A DNA stretch of 64,000 nt from Pardosa pseudoannulata (GCA_032207245.1 CM063510.1:47208315-47272314); one strand, 5' to 3'. Positions 10,400 through 22,590 are shown, numbered from the stretch's first letter. Notes: generated by a model from the sequence alone, not told the origin. Translations and numbers: made by a program.

Positions 10400-12224
10400 T
10401 TCTCCCCTTTCCCATAGGTTATGACTGAAGGAGTGGAATACAATAGGGTAGGCACAAACCCACCTCAAGTCAAACCCAGTTTAGTTCTATTTTTCTCCGA
10501 TCCGATAACCGGGGACATTCTTCCGCTTTGAAGAATATTCTACTTTTACGATGGCATAAACTGTCTTCGGCGAAAATACGTGTCGTGTAAACCACAAGGA
10601 CATTATGTTTAAAAAGGGATTACAGTAGTTGGACATGGAGCATTAAACAGAGTGAAGTAAACAAACACATGGAAAAAGGAAAGAAAGCAGCTGAAATCAC
10701 TTTACTACCTATTCATATCCGTGACCTCATACTTTTTCCGCTTCTCTTTTAGACAGAAGGAAAAGAAAAAGAATATACCGCAAATCATGTTTAAACCTAT
10801 AATGCAATGGAAAATCCGATTCATATCAGGAAAATTACTTTACAAAAAATCTTAAAAAACTATATTCATCGGTTTAGTTTGATACACTGGGAAGTTATGG
10901 GCAATTAAAGCGGTTGTTATGTGGCATCGATAAAATCCTAATTAAGTCATTTTGAAGAAACACAAATACTTGACAAAAATGCGATGACGGTATATCTACT
11001 TGGGATTAGAATCATGACAGGATAAAGAGTTTCCGAAAGTATTGGGTTTTCATATATATACAAAGATAAAATAACAGACTTTACAAAAGTTAAGAATATT
11101 GGTATTACTAACTATATAAAAACACAAAGAATGAAAGAGATAGTCATTATTTCCATGCCACCGACAGATCGCACTGCTAAAAGAATATCTTGCAAAACAA
11201 AGTACAAAGCAATCTTAGGAGGACCAATAACTAAATGGATAATCCCTCTCCGCAAGGATTTTAAGAAACTAAATGGTTTAGGAACTAGGTACAATTAGTA
11301 CTGAACATTGACGGTAACATCTCATTTAAAAAAACAGATCACATGATTCAACCTACTCAACTGAGTGCACCGTTTATATCGTATGCTAAAACATAACACG
11401 CATTTCAAACACACACCATATTTAAAACAACTTGAGATTATTCAAACCCATTAAAAATGCGACTTCTAATTTTATATATTTCTTTTTGCTAATAGACGAC
11501 AATCCGCAGAATGTTTTGTTTACGAAAGAGGAAAAGAAAAGGTTTTGTATAAGTAATCGAATTTCTTTTCTCGGTCTGTGCTGTGTTGCATGATCTTTTA
11601 GTGAAACAAATATATGTGCTTTTTAGTAGATATAATATCGGGTATATAGTATAGTCGAATTTGTGAAATAACCCGAACAAGCCAAAAAAAGAAGATGGGT
11701 ATACTTGTGTACCATAATTTCCTCCGACAACCTTGGCTGAGAATATAAATAGGAAGAACGTGTTTGGGACGGTTAAGATCTCGCAACCATATCCTTTCTC
11801 TTGAGAAATATTCTGAGGCACTGGTAACGACAATAATTATCCAAGGGATTAAGCTTTGCTGGTTGATTTCGGACAAGTTTACGCCAACGTTGACTAGTCG
11901 CAAAATTTCATCGTTACAAACTAAGACTTCCAAAACAGATTATGTAAGCAATAAATAGGCAACTCGCTATGAGATGCATGTCAGGCTAAATATATGAGAG
12001 GCTTTTAAATACCAGACTGAAAGAGCAAACAGGAAAGAAAATAAAAAGTGCAAACGTTTACAACACGATGCATGTCACTAACCCAAACACATAAACAAGT
12101 CAAAATACTACCAATACAGTGATATTTTGTTTCTCGTAAATTGCAAATTAAGATAAAAATTAAGGTGATTTTGTTATTGCATGTATAATTTTTAATAGCT
12201 TAGTTTTGATATTTGCAACCTATG
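10400..12224. other. Non-repetitive DNA with GC-richer patches, no supported gene
   Basis: Patches around 10480-10760 and 11480-11960 are less AT-rich. Opposing overlapping frames at 11489-11958 (up to 114 codons) lie on both strands and match no family I recognise, so none is called as a gene. The patches could be conserved non-coding elements. Confidence 0.3.
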
Positions 12225-12480
12225 CCTTCTGAACAGCCCTGAGGAGAGGAAGTTGTAGCTTGTACGTAGGTAGCTCCGGAGCCTATAGATCTCAAAGAGG
12301 GTCAACATTCATTCATGCATCGATCCGGGCCCATATAGCCGTGAGACCCTTCAAGCAGGCCCCGGCGATGGTGGTGGGTAGATAGATCACAAGTATTGGG
12401 CCACCCCACTTGGCCAATCCCCGCCAAATAGTCGAACAATAGTGGGCTACGCAGTTAGTCAGTTGAAATTTCTGAAGCTG
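12225..12480. other. GC-rich block, unclassified, probably repeat-derived
   Basis: An abrupt GC-rich segment (GGGCCC, CCCCGG, GGTGGTGGG, CCCCGCC) in AT-rich surroundings. No frame is open throughout and no tRNA promoter boxes were found. The sharp edges resemble an inserted element such as a LINE untranslated region, but I could not align it to another copy here. Confidence 0.35.
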
Positions 12481-13892
12481 TCCGCTAGATAAATCCCCGT
12501 ATCTGAACTATCGGAACCAAATTTAATACACGGTTGCGTCCTATTATTAAGAAAGTCGGGGATTTTGACGTCATAACACAGCGGTTAATGGTTAACATTG
12601 TGCTTATACATATTCATTAGTGGGATTATCTTTTATTAATAAACTATCATTTTCGCCGACAATCATCATAATCATCATCGGTTTAATATTTTTATAGCTG
12701 TGTTTATCTACTGTATTTGTTCTAAAAACTATATTTCAGAGCCTTAATTACCCAGCCAGAATTCAGAGTGCTATTAATATTGCCTTTAACACTTATATTT
12801 TTAAAACTCAAAACTAAACATCAAAATTAAACATTTAAAAGAAATAACCTACTTTTCTTTGAGAATGAAAATAGAAATTCTTGAACTTTAAAATTATACT
12901 TGCTAATACAGTAGCTTATTTTATTTTATATTTCTGTTTTAGTAAAAATATGAAACATAAACCGAAAAAATGATATTCGTAGATAAGCAATTTCTTCATT
13001 CTTTTATTAGGTCGGATACTTTGATTTCATATCGGGTAACAAGCATGGAAAGTTAACAGGTAAATCTATGTTACAGTTACAAATTATTGAAGAAAAGTCA
13101 AGTCCGAGGTCGTTAGAGTAAGAATAAATAAAGAAAAAAATAAAAGAATAAACTCAGACACTTCAGAGCTATAGAAACCTGTTTAAAATACTTTCTTCTT
13201 TTTCTTAAATAGTCTGGTAGTGACACTTTATTTTAAAGTAATTTTCAAAACGTTTTAGAATGCTGCTATGCGAACATATTCTACACTCTGAATATTAATT
13301 CTCTCTTTATAATTATATATTCTACAACAGAACTGGCAAGATAAAGCTTAAGATTCCAGAGAAAAAGGAGATTACTGTGCTGAGAAAAAATATTCACTTC
13401 GCAAAACTGGTTTTGTCTTGTTTTGAAACTTCTAAAGCGATAGATATATACTTTATACTTTCAAAATCCATCAAACATATTGAAGAAAAGAATTTTCGAA
13501 ATTAAAAGCCGCCCTTCGCTTGGTTTTACATATAAAATATAATCGATAGTTTTTAGACGTTTAATATACATTTTTAAATTCTAACATAAGCACAGGTATG
13601 ACAGTGTTCCTTCCGCAAAATAAATACAGTGGTATTCGAACCTTTTTGACATTGAAACCCTAATTTGAACATTGACCTTTTCACGCCAGGATGTTTCTTC
13701 ATATAAAAATGAAAAGTTTAGATTCTGTCTTTACTCCTAGTGAACAACTTTTTTTAATAGTGTCACTTTGTACAACAATAAGCAGGAGAGAAAAAATTAA
13801 GGATATCTTTAGAGAGGGGTGAAAATGAACACCGAAACAATATTGGCAAAACTGAGAACGCTGTTTACCGTACGACAGCTAAATAGCAAACA
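12481..13892. other. AT-rich DNA, no feature seen
   Basis: No coding frame or repeat structure recognised. Confidence 0.4.
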
Positions 13893-13914
13893 GTGTGTGT
13901 GTGTGGGGGGGGGG
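13893..13914. repeat. (GT)6 followed by a 10-base G run
   Basis: A short compound microsatellite at the 5' side of the SINE insertion. Confidence 0.95.
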
Positions 13915-13951
13915 CAATAGTTTCTTGGCGCATATTTCAACCAAGTTCATA

Positions 13952-14127
13952 TCGCCGAACGATTGCCAATTGGTTAGGGTGCTAGCCTTCGGTACCGGAG
14001 TTCGTGGGTTCGAATCCCGCTGTGGCATGGATGTTCGTAGCCGTTCGGAATCGGCTTTAAGCTGTAGGTCCCGGTCTCATTAGCCCTCGTGTTGCAAAAA
14101 GTAGACCGTAGCACCCAAAAACCAAAC
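13952..14127 (+). mobile_element. tRNA-derived SINE, family 1, with perfect 14 bp TSD
   Basis: The best-preserved plus-strand copy. A box TTGCCAATTGG at 13963-13973 and B box GGTTCGAATCC at 14007-14017 form a type-2 Pol III promoter. The body follows, and the 3' end is an imperfect CCAAACC-type tail. It is bracketed by a perfect 14 bp duplication CAACCAAGTTCATA at 13938-13951 and 14128-14141, proof of insertion by target-primed reverse transcription. An open frame (13895-14083) reads through it and ends in the spurious motif DVRSRSESALS. Confidence 0.95.
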
Positions 14128-14198
14128 CAACCAAGTTCATACTTTTGAGACATTTACGTCTTGGTCATAATATCAACCCCCTATCTCCAAAAGGTTGA

Positions 14199-14379
14199 AT
14201 TTTGTTTGGTTTGAAATGCTACGGCCTACTGTTTTGCTCGCGAGGTCTTAATGAGATCGGAAATTACTGCTTAAAGCCGATTCCGAACGGCTACGAACAT
14301 TCATGCCAGCAGCGGAATTCGATCCCGCGAATTCTGGTACCGAAGAGCAGCGCTCTACCATTTGGCCATCGTTCGACTC
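14199..14379 (-). mobile_element. tRNA-derived SINE, family 1, inverted neighbour
   Basis: Minus-strand copy about 60 bp from the previous SINE. The B box appears on the plus strand as GAATTCGATCCC, one of several deviations. It is flanked by CCAAAAGGTTGA (14187-14198) and CCAAAAAGGTTGA (14380-14392), a target-site duplication with one indel. The two SINEs form a head-to-head-like inverted pair able to fold. Confidence 0.9.
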
Positions 14380-14392
14380 CCAAAAAGGTTGA

Positions 14393-15370
14393 GAAAACAA
14401 GACGAGCCAAAAGTTAAAACAATTAATAACCAAATTATAATTGCTCAAAAACTAATAGTAGATAATATCCAAAATCAAGATGGTCCCTCATTTTACTTCA
14501 TTTTATACAATCATTTAAAAATTAAAATTAAAACATAGTGACCATTCATTACCACATAGATTAAATACCACTGGTGTAATACTGAGGTCACGTAAATGTC
14601 TGTTCCAGAAATGCATAATAAAAACTTACAATAGGAGATTTTCAACAAATGCACCAACTTACCTAGAAAGAAAATGAAAATAAAAATCATTAATATAAAA
14701 TACCTTTCAAATGTATTTTAAAAACAACAGTAATTTATCAAAATACTTTTCATTTCATAGTTATGAACTGAGTTATACACCTGAAGTGACATGGCAATTT
14801 TTCTTGCGAGTGCGAATAAACTGTAGCACCGTTCAAAAAAAATCCTAATAAACGTAAAATTTAAAATGGGAATTGAGGAGGGAAAATAAAAATTCTTTAT
14901 TGAAAGAAAGTTATATTACAATATAGGGACACGCCGACCTTTATTTACTGATACTCTCAAGCCATTCAACAGTTTTTGTCTGTATTATTTTCTAATTATT
15001 CATTTTGCGTAAAAGTACAATTAATATTTATACTTTAAAATTATTATGTTTTTAAAATATTCTTATCGTACGTATTATTGCATTTTACACACACCAATAA
15101 ATTAACCTTGAAAAAATAAATGTGCTCTAAAGTACAAAAACGCTGGGAAATGAAATGTTATAAATGTTATAATGATAAAGAGGTATCGCTCACATCATTT
15201 TGCAAATAAAGAATAACAAAGCTATACAGAATCAACTCTGATAAAATAACAGATGTCAAGCAATCAACTGAGATGATGCAAGAACTAAAAATCTCGAGCA
15301 AGAATAAATGAAGAACGTGTTCTAGTTTTTGATAGCTCCTCTAAATCATCATGACCCATGAGGATAATTT
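14393..15370. other. AT-rich DNA, no feature seen
   Basis: No gene or element recognised. Confidence 0.4.
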
Positions 15371-15470
15371 TGTTTGCTTTGGAAAGCTACGGTCTACTGT
15401 TTTACTAATGAGACAGGGTTGTTTATTAATGCTTAAGGCCGATTCGGAAAAGCTATGAACAACCATGGTC
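15371..15470 (-). mobile_element. SINE family 1, fragment
   Basis: Contains the 3' half of the SINE on the minus strand (TTTGGAAAGCTACGGTCTAC, then GCTTAAGGCCGATTCGGAA). The tRNA-like head with the B box is missing; homology stops near CCATGG and a different GC-rich block follows. Confidence 0.75.
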
Positions 15471-15720
15471 ACCACGATAGCGGCAGGTTTCACGCCTTGA
15501 CTAGTTGATTCCACATACTGGGCTAACAGATAGGTCAGTCTTGATGGACGCGAATGGAGCACCATTGGTTGACATCTTTGATGTAACCAAACACTGCTCC
15601 TAAAGACATCCCCTGCCATCCCTATTTCAATCGTCCGCCGCCACCCCAAGCCCTCCCTACACAGTGGTGATGGAATGCAGTGGTCTATCATGGGCCACAG
15701 TGTAGAGAAGTCCTATATGC
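15471..15720. other. GC-rich block, unclassified
   Basis: Abrupt GC-rich segment next to the truncated SINE, with CCGCCGCCACCCC and CCCTCCCTACAC. A 116-codon minus-strand frame (15341-15691) crosses both the SINE and this block and is not a credible gene. Possibly the other half of a composite or older insertion. Confidence 0.35.
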
Positions 15721-16040
15721 AGTATGAGGATGATACGAGAATGAGAAACTGAATTGAAATCATAACAAGTAATCAAATTTCAGATAAATTGATGTAGATA
15801 AGAACTCAATAAGGGACATACGGTACAATGCATAACATAGAAATAAAAAGCGCAATAAGTTGAGTCTTCAAATCGTTTAAGTAAAGTACTTTATAAAAAT
15901 GTCAAACCCAATTCCTTTCAGGAGTTGCTTTACAAAAGCAGTGAGGTCACCGCGAAAATGATCGTGCAATTTTCCCTAACATTACGGAAATTACTGTCGG
16001 GAAGTTCTTGAAAAGCAAGTGACTAGAAGGGAAAGCAAAT
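15721..16040. other. No feature seen
   Basis: Moderately AT-rich, non-repetitive, no gene recognised. Confidence 0.4.
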
Positions 16041-16305
16041 ATAACTACTTAGCGAGGTAATGAGGTTCTCGGCACAGATAAACAATAAATCGTAATTCGG
16101 TTTCGCGGTTAAGCGAAAAGATAGAGTTGCTTAACCTTTCAGCAATTACCGCAAATATTCTGCGAAGGAACACTGACGCTACATCTGCCGACGAAATGTT
16201 TATTGAGGCTACTTTCAGCAAGCGAAAGAAGAAGAAAGAAAGTCTTATACCAAGTGGAGTGCTTTTTAACACAAATTGGGTTGGTGAACGAAAATTAGTG
16301 TCGGG
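16041..16305. promoter_or_regulatory. Candidate regulatory island
   Basis: Base-balanced, non-repetitive stretch with overlapping antisense frames of 64 and 75 codons, which argues for low stop density from composition rather than coding. No motif is diagnostic. It ends at the CCAGTGGCATGCCTAGGAA repeat motif at 16306. Confidence 0.15.
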
Positions 16306-16350
16306 CCAGTGGCATGCCTAGGAATTAATTTTTAGAGGGTGCATATCGTA
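16306..16350 (+). repeat. CAGTGGCRTAGC-like short repeat motif
   Basis: CCAGTGGCATGCCTAGGAA followed by a T-rich stretch and AGAGGGTGC. Resembles the motifs at 5627 and 21112; likely a terminal fragment of a repeat family. Confidence 0.3.
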
Positions 16351-17543
16351 TCGGCATTGTAATGAAAAAAAGAGATTAGGTTAGAAATATCACTTGCTAA
16401 AAGTTAAAAGAAAACTGTATATCAATCTTATTTCAAACTGTTTAAAGTATTGATATAACTTTTAATCAAACTGTACAATTTTCTTTCTATGAAGACTTTC
16501 TAAAAGGAGGGACGGGGAATCCCACGTAACTTCCCAGTGGAATAATTGGTGATCCTTGAACTAGATTGGCTCAAGATTCGATAGATTTTAATAATAATAA
16601 TAAAAAGAACTTGTCAAAGACGCACATGGTTCATTATTTTAAATTACCTTATGTACAATGCTTCAAAAATCAAATTCTAAATCAATTACGATCCAACACT
16701 ATAATACAGTTCTCACAGTAAAACTAATAAGATAGTTTAATGGACAAGTAATCAGTCAATTTCGAAGACATGTTTGCTGAAGTTGCTCTTTTCGTTCATG
16801 GGCAGACTGCAGAGGGATAGTCAGTCTAATTTTCTCATAGCTTTGGTATGAGAATGAACCCCAAAACCTCGCAGAATTTCTCATCTTTTGATTCGAAAGT
16901 TTCTGTGAGCTAAATTCACGATTGGCCGAGATTTGTGTACTGATGATCCAAATTTTGTTTTTTATCTTTTTCGTTCGGAGGTTGAAGTAGTGAATTTTTC
17001 ACTCGTAGGTACTCCGTAAAAACCAATACTTCGACAGATTGCAGAGAGAGAGAGCAGTTAAGTTAATAAGGTGGTGACAGATGCTACCAAGCACGCGAGA
17101 TTCAGGGGAAAAATAGAATAGTATAATGGAGTTAGTGAAACTGACGCGGAACAGATGAAATACACAAGTTGACATATAAGTGACAATGCTCAAAGGAGTA
17201 TGAATCGAACAAAGAATAGTAAAAGTCAGGCCTTATACACGCGAACAAAATTGTATCAGCAATTTCCAATATCCTAGATGAATAATGTAGTGATTTCATT
17301 TTATTTTTCTAATGAAAGTTTCTTCTTTTCTTGATATAATTTTGATAATTCTAACAATTATCTTTAAATCAGCAATTTTATTACAATATAATCTTTTTAA
17401 ACTTAATCCTTTTCTAATTGGTTAAACGCATTCTACAAACTATCTTGGATAAATCCATTCTTTATCATTACAAGAAAACAAAAAGAATAAACTATTGGTC
17501 AGTTCGTTACAATACTAGTACATAATTTTTAAACGCTTTTATT
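16351..17543. other. AT-rich DNA, no feature seen
   Basis: No gene or element recognised. Confidence 0.4.
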
Positions 17544-17812
17544 TGAACTTCACTTGTGTGTCAGTTGATATTTTGAATTTAATTTTTAACTACCTTTTTG
17601 ACTAGCTAAAGATCTAAAATTTCGTACATATGTTCAATTGCCATGGCAATACAATATTCAATCTTAAAAATATTAGATTGGGAAAAAAAAATCAGTTTGG
17701 TAAATACAGAAAGCTGTAGTGTGTACTTAGAATACCAATTGCAGAGGTATTAAACTACTATCGCCATCTATTTGCAAGCGGCATAACTAAAAACTCAATT
17801 TTTCTTTTATCG
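17544..17812 (-). repeat. Interspersed repeat R, copy 2 (inverted relative to copy 1)
   Basis: Reverse complement of this stretch is collinear with 600-941, from CACACAAGTGAAGTT at one end to TTTTAGTTATGCCG and AATAGATGGCGATA at the other. The copies differ by many substitutions and small indels. The duplicated unit that flanks copy 1 is not evident here. Confidence 0.75.
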
Positions 17813-18535
17813 TTTTTCTTGTTGAATAAAAGAGGTTCATTAAAAAAAGTACTTTATACATATATAACTTATCAGTATTTTTGGAAACACGGATGAAATT
17901 CATAATTTTTTGAGCTGAAATTGTGCCTAACAACTATAGTAGTATACACAAAACGTAAGGCGTCATTAAAACATTCCCTTAAAAATTCCTTGAATATCTA
18001 TCTCAAACCACACGAAGACAGCAATTACAAAACCACTTAGAAGACAAGAAAAAAAAAAAAGTCACATGCACGAAACACGCATACAGAAACACACTAAGAA
18101 TAGTAGAAAGTCCTCCGAAGTCAAAGGTCGAATCGTCTTCCAAGGTCAAACTACATCTCTCGTCTTCCCTTGAGTCTGGCACACCGAAAGGAGACTCCAT
18201 TCAAATCAGCACACGGACAGGTTATGTTTTTAGCTTAAAAGGATGTTGAGATAAAAGATGTTGTTTTCTCTCCTTTCAACTCGCCAAGAATATCCCTCCT
18301 TGCCATAAGTCTACAACAATAATAGAAGGATAGAGGAAATGATGTAAAAATGTTTGAATACAATACGACTGCATTATTACTGGGCCTACAAAACCTTCCA
18401 AACTGACACGGAAGACGAAACTGAGAAATGAGACTCAATATACAAAAAAGTAGACTACTCAAAGGTACGAGTAAAAACTACATAAGAAGTAGACTAAAAC
18501 AAGACACTTAAAACTTTCAAAAATATATATAGGTA
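17813..18535. other. No supported gene
   Basis: Slightly GC-richer around 18080-18460, with two short minus-strand frames (65 and 75 codons) that match nothing recognisable. Confidence 0.35.
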
Positions 18536-18668
18536 TGTTTGGGTTTGAAACTTTACAGCCAATTTTTGGCTACTCGAGGGCATTAGATCGAAACCTACTA
18601 CTTAAAACTCGGAACCGAACGGCTTCGAATACCCTTGTCAGCAGAAAGATTCAAACCATTGTTCTAAA
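18536..18668 (-). mobile_element. SINE family 1, old diverged copy
   Basis: On the minus strand the body and B box region are recognisable (plus-strand GGTTTGAAACTTTACAG, CCGAACGGCTTCGAA, AGATTCAAACC), but the A-box part is lost. Heavily mutated, so among the oldest copies. Confidence 0.7.
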
Positions 18669-19207
18669 AATTTACACACACAGTTAATTTAAATCTCTAC
18701 AAATAACTCTTTGCATTTTTTTTCTGTGAAGTATATAAGGGTGATATAAATCATGCTCTAGATTAAAGGGGAAATGTTTTAAAAAATTCTAGTATTAATA
18801 TATAATATACTACATAATTTCCATCATCAAGCAAAAAGGGGTTAAAATGTAATATGTATTCGATTAAAATGATTTTCTTCCAAATATTTTCTTTTCCATT
18901 TTTGAATATGGAAGGCTTTTGCTCCCTAAAACATTGTTTCAGATAAGAAATGATATAACTTAGTCATATTATGCTGTGTTACTATGACGTCTCCTTTAAT
19001 TTCTAATAGGTATTTCAAGTAGTGTCAGTCAAAAAAAAATAAATAATTGAGGAGGATTTTTTGATTTTACAATAATTTCTTAACAGCCTTATTTTTGGAC
19101 TCAGGCTTATATTTATCATCACCAATGAAATAACGAATAAGTAATGATCCAGCATAGATATAAGTCCGACTTTAAACATTACATAGAATAAAGACATGTG
19201 AAGAAGG
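18669..19207. other. AT-rich DNA, no feature seen
   Basis: No gene or element recognised. Confidence 0.4.
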
Positions 19208-19306
19208 GTTTGGTTTGGAGCGCTATGGTCTACTTTTTTGCAATACGGAGGACAATGAGACCGGGGTCAACAGCTTAAAGCCGATTCCGAAAGGCCACGT
19301 ACATTT
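19208..19306 (-). mobile_element. SINE family 1, 3' half only
   Basis: Starts with the characteristic TTTGGTTTGGAGCGCTATGG and runs through GCTTAAAGCCGATTCCGAAA. The copy stops before the B box, so it is 5'-truncated on the minus strand, as expected for incomplete reverse transcription. Confidence 0.85.
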
Positions 19307-19629
19307 AAGGATTTATTAAAACTTAGAATATTAAATGTTGCTTTAAACTGGTCTGTGTGACAATATTTATCTACACAAAGACTGTTTTTGTATTTGTATA
19401 CAGTAAAGCTATAATATATATTTTTTGAAATTGTCGCAGTTTGCTGCATTAAGCAAAAAACTGAATATTCGAAAATTGTTACATTTTATGATTTTTCTGT
19501 CCTTAAAATAGAACTGCAATTTTCATTCATATTTATCTTTGCAGAACAACGTTTGGGCAACGACAAGCATTTACGAAATAGTATTCATTTGGGATATTTT
19601 CGACTTAGAGAATGAAATCCTTCTGTGAA
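19307..19629. other. AT-rich DNA, no feature seen
   Basis: No gene or element recognised. Confidence 0.4.
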
Positions 19630-19910
19630 CCATACCGACTGACTGACTGACTTATTCCCTGAATGGATTTTCCCTAGAAAACTCCATGCATAAAGCCTTT
19701 CGTGCGAAAGGAAATCAGCGATCTATGAAAACGTCTCCCTCCAAATAAAATCGCGAGTATATAGACAAAGCCAAATGGCTACAAAAGACGCAGATGAAGC
19801 TTTCAGACAGACATCTGGATTGTGATTTAAAAACACGCGACGCCTTGTCAAAAAACACACGCTAGCGTACCTTACATTTGCCTCAAAGGTGGTACATGTA
19901 TGAAACGGAT
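19630..19910. promoter_or_regulatory. Candidate regulatory island with E-box-like sites
   Basis: Base-balanced, non-coding and non-repetitive. It has a GACTGACTGACT run near 19638 and bHLH-type CAAATG (19772) and CATCTG (19812) hexamers. Inference from composition and absence of frames only. Confidence 0.2.
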
Positions 19911-20063
19911 ATTCTGTGAATTTTATTTTTCTTAAAATTCAAAGAATTCACTTTTGGGATTTTCTTTACAAAATTAAAGTTAAATTTTTTTCCCACTCAA
20001 ATTATATTTACACACTAGAAACAAGGAGGAAAGGTTATTTTTTCTACCATCATTTGTATTAAT

Positions 20064-20250
20064 CACCCAACTATGGCCGAATGGTTTTAAGCGATCTTCT
20101 CTGCTCTTCGGTACCAGAGTGCGTAGGTTTGAATCTCTCTATTGACAAGGATGTTCGTAGCCATTCAGAATCTGCTTTGAGGAGTAGGTCTCAATCTCAT
20201 TAGCTCTCAAGAAGCAAAAAGTAGACTATAGCGCTCCAAACCAAACCAAA
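20064..20250 (+). mobile_element. SINE family 1 with perfect 14 bp TSD
   Basis: Plus-strand, full-length but diverged copy (B box mutated to GGTTTGAATCT). It ends CCAAACCAAACCAAA and is bracketed by TCATTTGTATTAAT at 20050-20063 and 20251-20264. The extra CCAAA units at the 3' end show the tail is a short tandem repeat rather than poly(A). Confidence 0.95.
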
Positions 20251-20264
20251 TCATTTGTATTAAT

Positions 20265-20627
20265 TAAAAAGATAGGAAGATACTTTAAATTTGAACATTC
20301 TAATAATTATTTAGAGTTGTATGGTTGGTTTTTATTTGAATGGCAGTAACTGGACTTAAGAATGATTGAAATGATATTTACTGCAGTTTAAAAGATCACC
20401 AAGCTGGGTCGAGTAAAAGATTGATCCTCATTCAACGTGTATGGTTTGTGCGTTTGAATAGGTTGCGGGTGCTGCGATCTTTTTACTACATGAAAGTTAA
20501 TTGAGACAAGCGAAGAGAAATCTTCCTATGGAGGAGGGTTCACCTTCTTCAACACGTGCCTCAATTTAAATAATCCTTACATATATATGTATACAGCAAT
20601 TCTTATGAAGGGTTATAAACCCCACAT
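20265..20627. other. No supported gene
   Basis: Contains a somewhat GC-richer patch at 20400-20560; no frame or repeat recognised. Confidence 0.35.
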
Positions 20628-20765
20628 CTTCCCCCTGGCTATTCTTCTGATTTAGGACCTACTTCTTATTGCTAATTTTGAATGGTTACAAATATCAATA
20701 ACAGATCGGGATTTGAACCCAAGGATTCTTATTAAGACGTCAGTTACTACTAAACATACAAGTCT
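20628..20765 (-). mobile_element. SINE family 1, very diverged copy
   Basis: Plus-strand GGACCTACTTCTTATTGC, TTTTGAATGGTTAC and GGGATTTGAACCCAAGGA line up with the SINE body, the CGAACGGCTAC region and the inverted B box. Overall identity is low, but the order and spacing are preserved. Confidence 0.6.
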
Positions 20766-21439
20766 AAACAAATTTTAAAGACTAACGGCTTGCATATTAC
20801 CAAGAATGTTTTAAACATTATGAAGAGAGGAAACGTTCTAAATTGATGAAGAAGAGCAGATACAATTTAAGAACCGACGCTATTATCTTAAATTCTAAAT
20901 GTGATTCAACAATGTACTCAATATGAACTGCAAAAAGTCACCTGATTTAGAGTATGGAATAGGCATTAACAAGGTGCGTTAAAACATCCTCCAGTATCTC
21001 CAATAAGGATTAGTCTTTTTCCACCAACGCGCCAAAGGTACGAGGATTTCGAATCTAAGGATGGACTGTCAACCAACCAAACACCCCTACATACACACAA
21101 TGTGTCTGCACCACGGGCGTAGCAAGAAGTTTTAGTAAAAGACTGGAGTGGGGATCTGCTATTTCAACTTGCATCTCAAAATCAGTATAGCAGTGCTTAC
21201 ATATGTGTATACAGAATTGTTTAAAAGGAAGGATTACATTTTCATATCCTCCATCCAATACGCCATTGATGTGTATAAGTAAATATCGTTTTTATTTTTA
21301 TCTGGGCATATTAGACTTTTTATTTGCCAACATATTTATTTACTTTTTGCCTACGAAATATTTTTTAATTAAGTAATACATAAGTGCTTCTACTCACTAT
21401 ATAAATACACCTTTGTAAAAATATCTGCCTTTCGCAGAG
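20766..21439. other. No supported gene
   Basis: Includes CAACCAACCAAAC at about 21070 and the CGGGCGTAGCAAGAAG motif at 21115, possible retroelement tail and repeat-end fragments. No body could be assigned. Confidence 0.3.
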
Positions 21440-21960
21440 CTGGTCATGTTCTGTAACATTTCAAACGCGAATTAAACACGGGACGAAAAGATTCTCTTTA
21501 CTTAGCACTCCCAGCTCAAGCAAACACAGTAAAGGAAATTTTTATCGGAATAACAGCCATCCTCGCACATACCTAATATTTCACCGGAGGTCACGTTTTT
21601 ACAACGAGCAGCCATTGCTCAATGAATTATAAGGTGCTGTTTCATGTAAAACTGAATAAAGATTTACGGGACGCTTTTCCTGCCAATTAAACGCTCAATA
21701 CTAAATAAAGAATACGATTGTGCTACAGTTGCATTACCGAATCAGACGGAATAGAATTTCTACAGACACACGAATGCAACGTGACAAAGAAAGGTAATAC
21801 CAAAAACAACCCGTGCATTCGCACATCATTTCAATTACAGCGATTTCAGCAATTTCAACCGCGAGGGGTAATCAAGTTCGCCCACGCGCACACTCCAAAC
21901 TTACAAAGCGGTTTTTCAAATTACGATCGTCGAACTTGTGCAATTTAAACTGAAATCAAA
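21440..21960. promoter_or_regulatory. Candidate regulatory island
   Basis: Long base-balanced, non-repetitive stretch with an AGGTCA nuclear-receptor-type half site at 21588-21593. A 76-codon plus-strand frame (21718-21948) has no recognisable domain. Either a conserved non-coding element or an unrecognised exon; no splice signals are persuasive. Confidence 0.2.
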
Positions 21961-22590
21961 GGGGAGTCAATAATTTGAAGGACATACAGCACACTACTTG
22001 TATCTATAAAACAACTTAAAAAGTAAAATAAACTGTAGTTATTTCGGTAATACTAACAGATATCTGAGCAAATCATGATTGTATAGAACAGGAAAGGGGG
22101 ATGTACAAATAACGACTCGAGGAAAATTCACGAAATTTGTAATTGAAACATTTATTATAGCATATATTATTAAACTGATTAATAATTATTATATATAATT
22201 ATAAATTTTAACTATTATATTGTTAATTTATCAATAACTACAATGTTTTTAATTTCCACATCATTGTATACATATTCAATGATATTTTAACCAAATTCAA
22301 TTATAACTATATTCTAATAAATTTTTGGCCATTCTATACTTAAAATTACAATTATTGTCATTGTTTCTCTTAATTCGACATCCTTTTAGACCATGAGAAC
22401 AGCAAATTTCAGACCCTCAACTAATCTTATGATTTCTTTACATAACTTAATTTCGATTATAATCATTTCCTCTGTGATATAATCTTAGCATTTTAATTGA
22501 TTGGGCTCCCCTTATGTCCTCACGGCACTATATGTCTCAATAAATTCAACATTTTTGTTCTCCAATTTTGCTGTTTTCTTTCATGTACTA
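21961..22590. other. Very AT-rich DNA
   Basis: No gene. The stretch 22213-22260 resembles 23180-23230, sharing TTGTTAATTTATYAATAACTACAAT-like order. Confidence 0.4.

Noticed and set aside
11489..11958. Overlapping 114-, 111- and 64-codon frames as genes
   Set aside because: Opposite-strand overlap and composition-driven products; no domain or splice signals.
13895..14083. Frames containing DVRSRSESALS or SGIRTHELRYRR peptides as protein-coding genes (also 14202-14448, 22588-22773, 41572-41754)
   Set aside because: They lie within or across tRNA-derived SINE copies on either strand and change frame from copy to copy; they are reading-frame by-products of the SINE.
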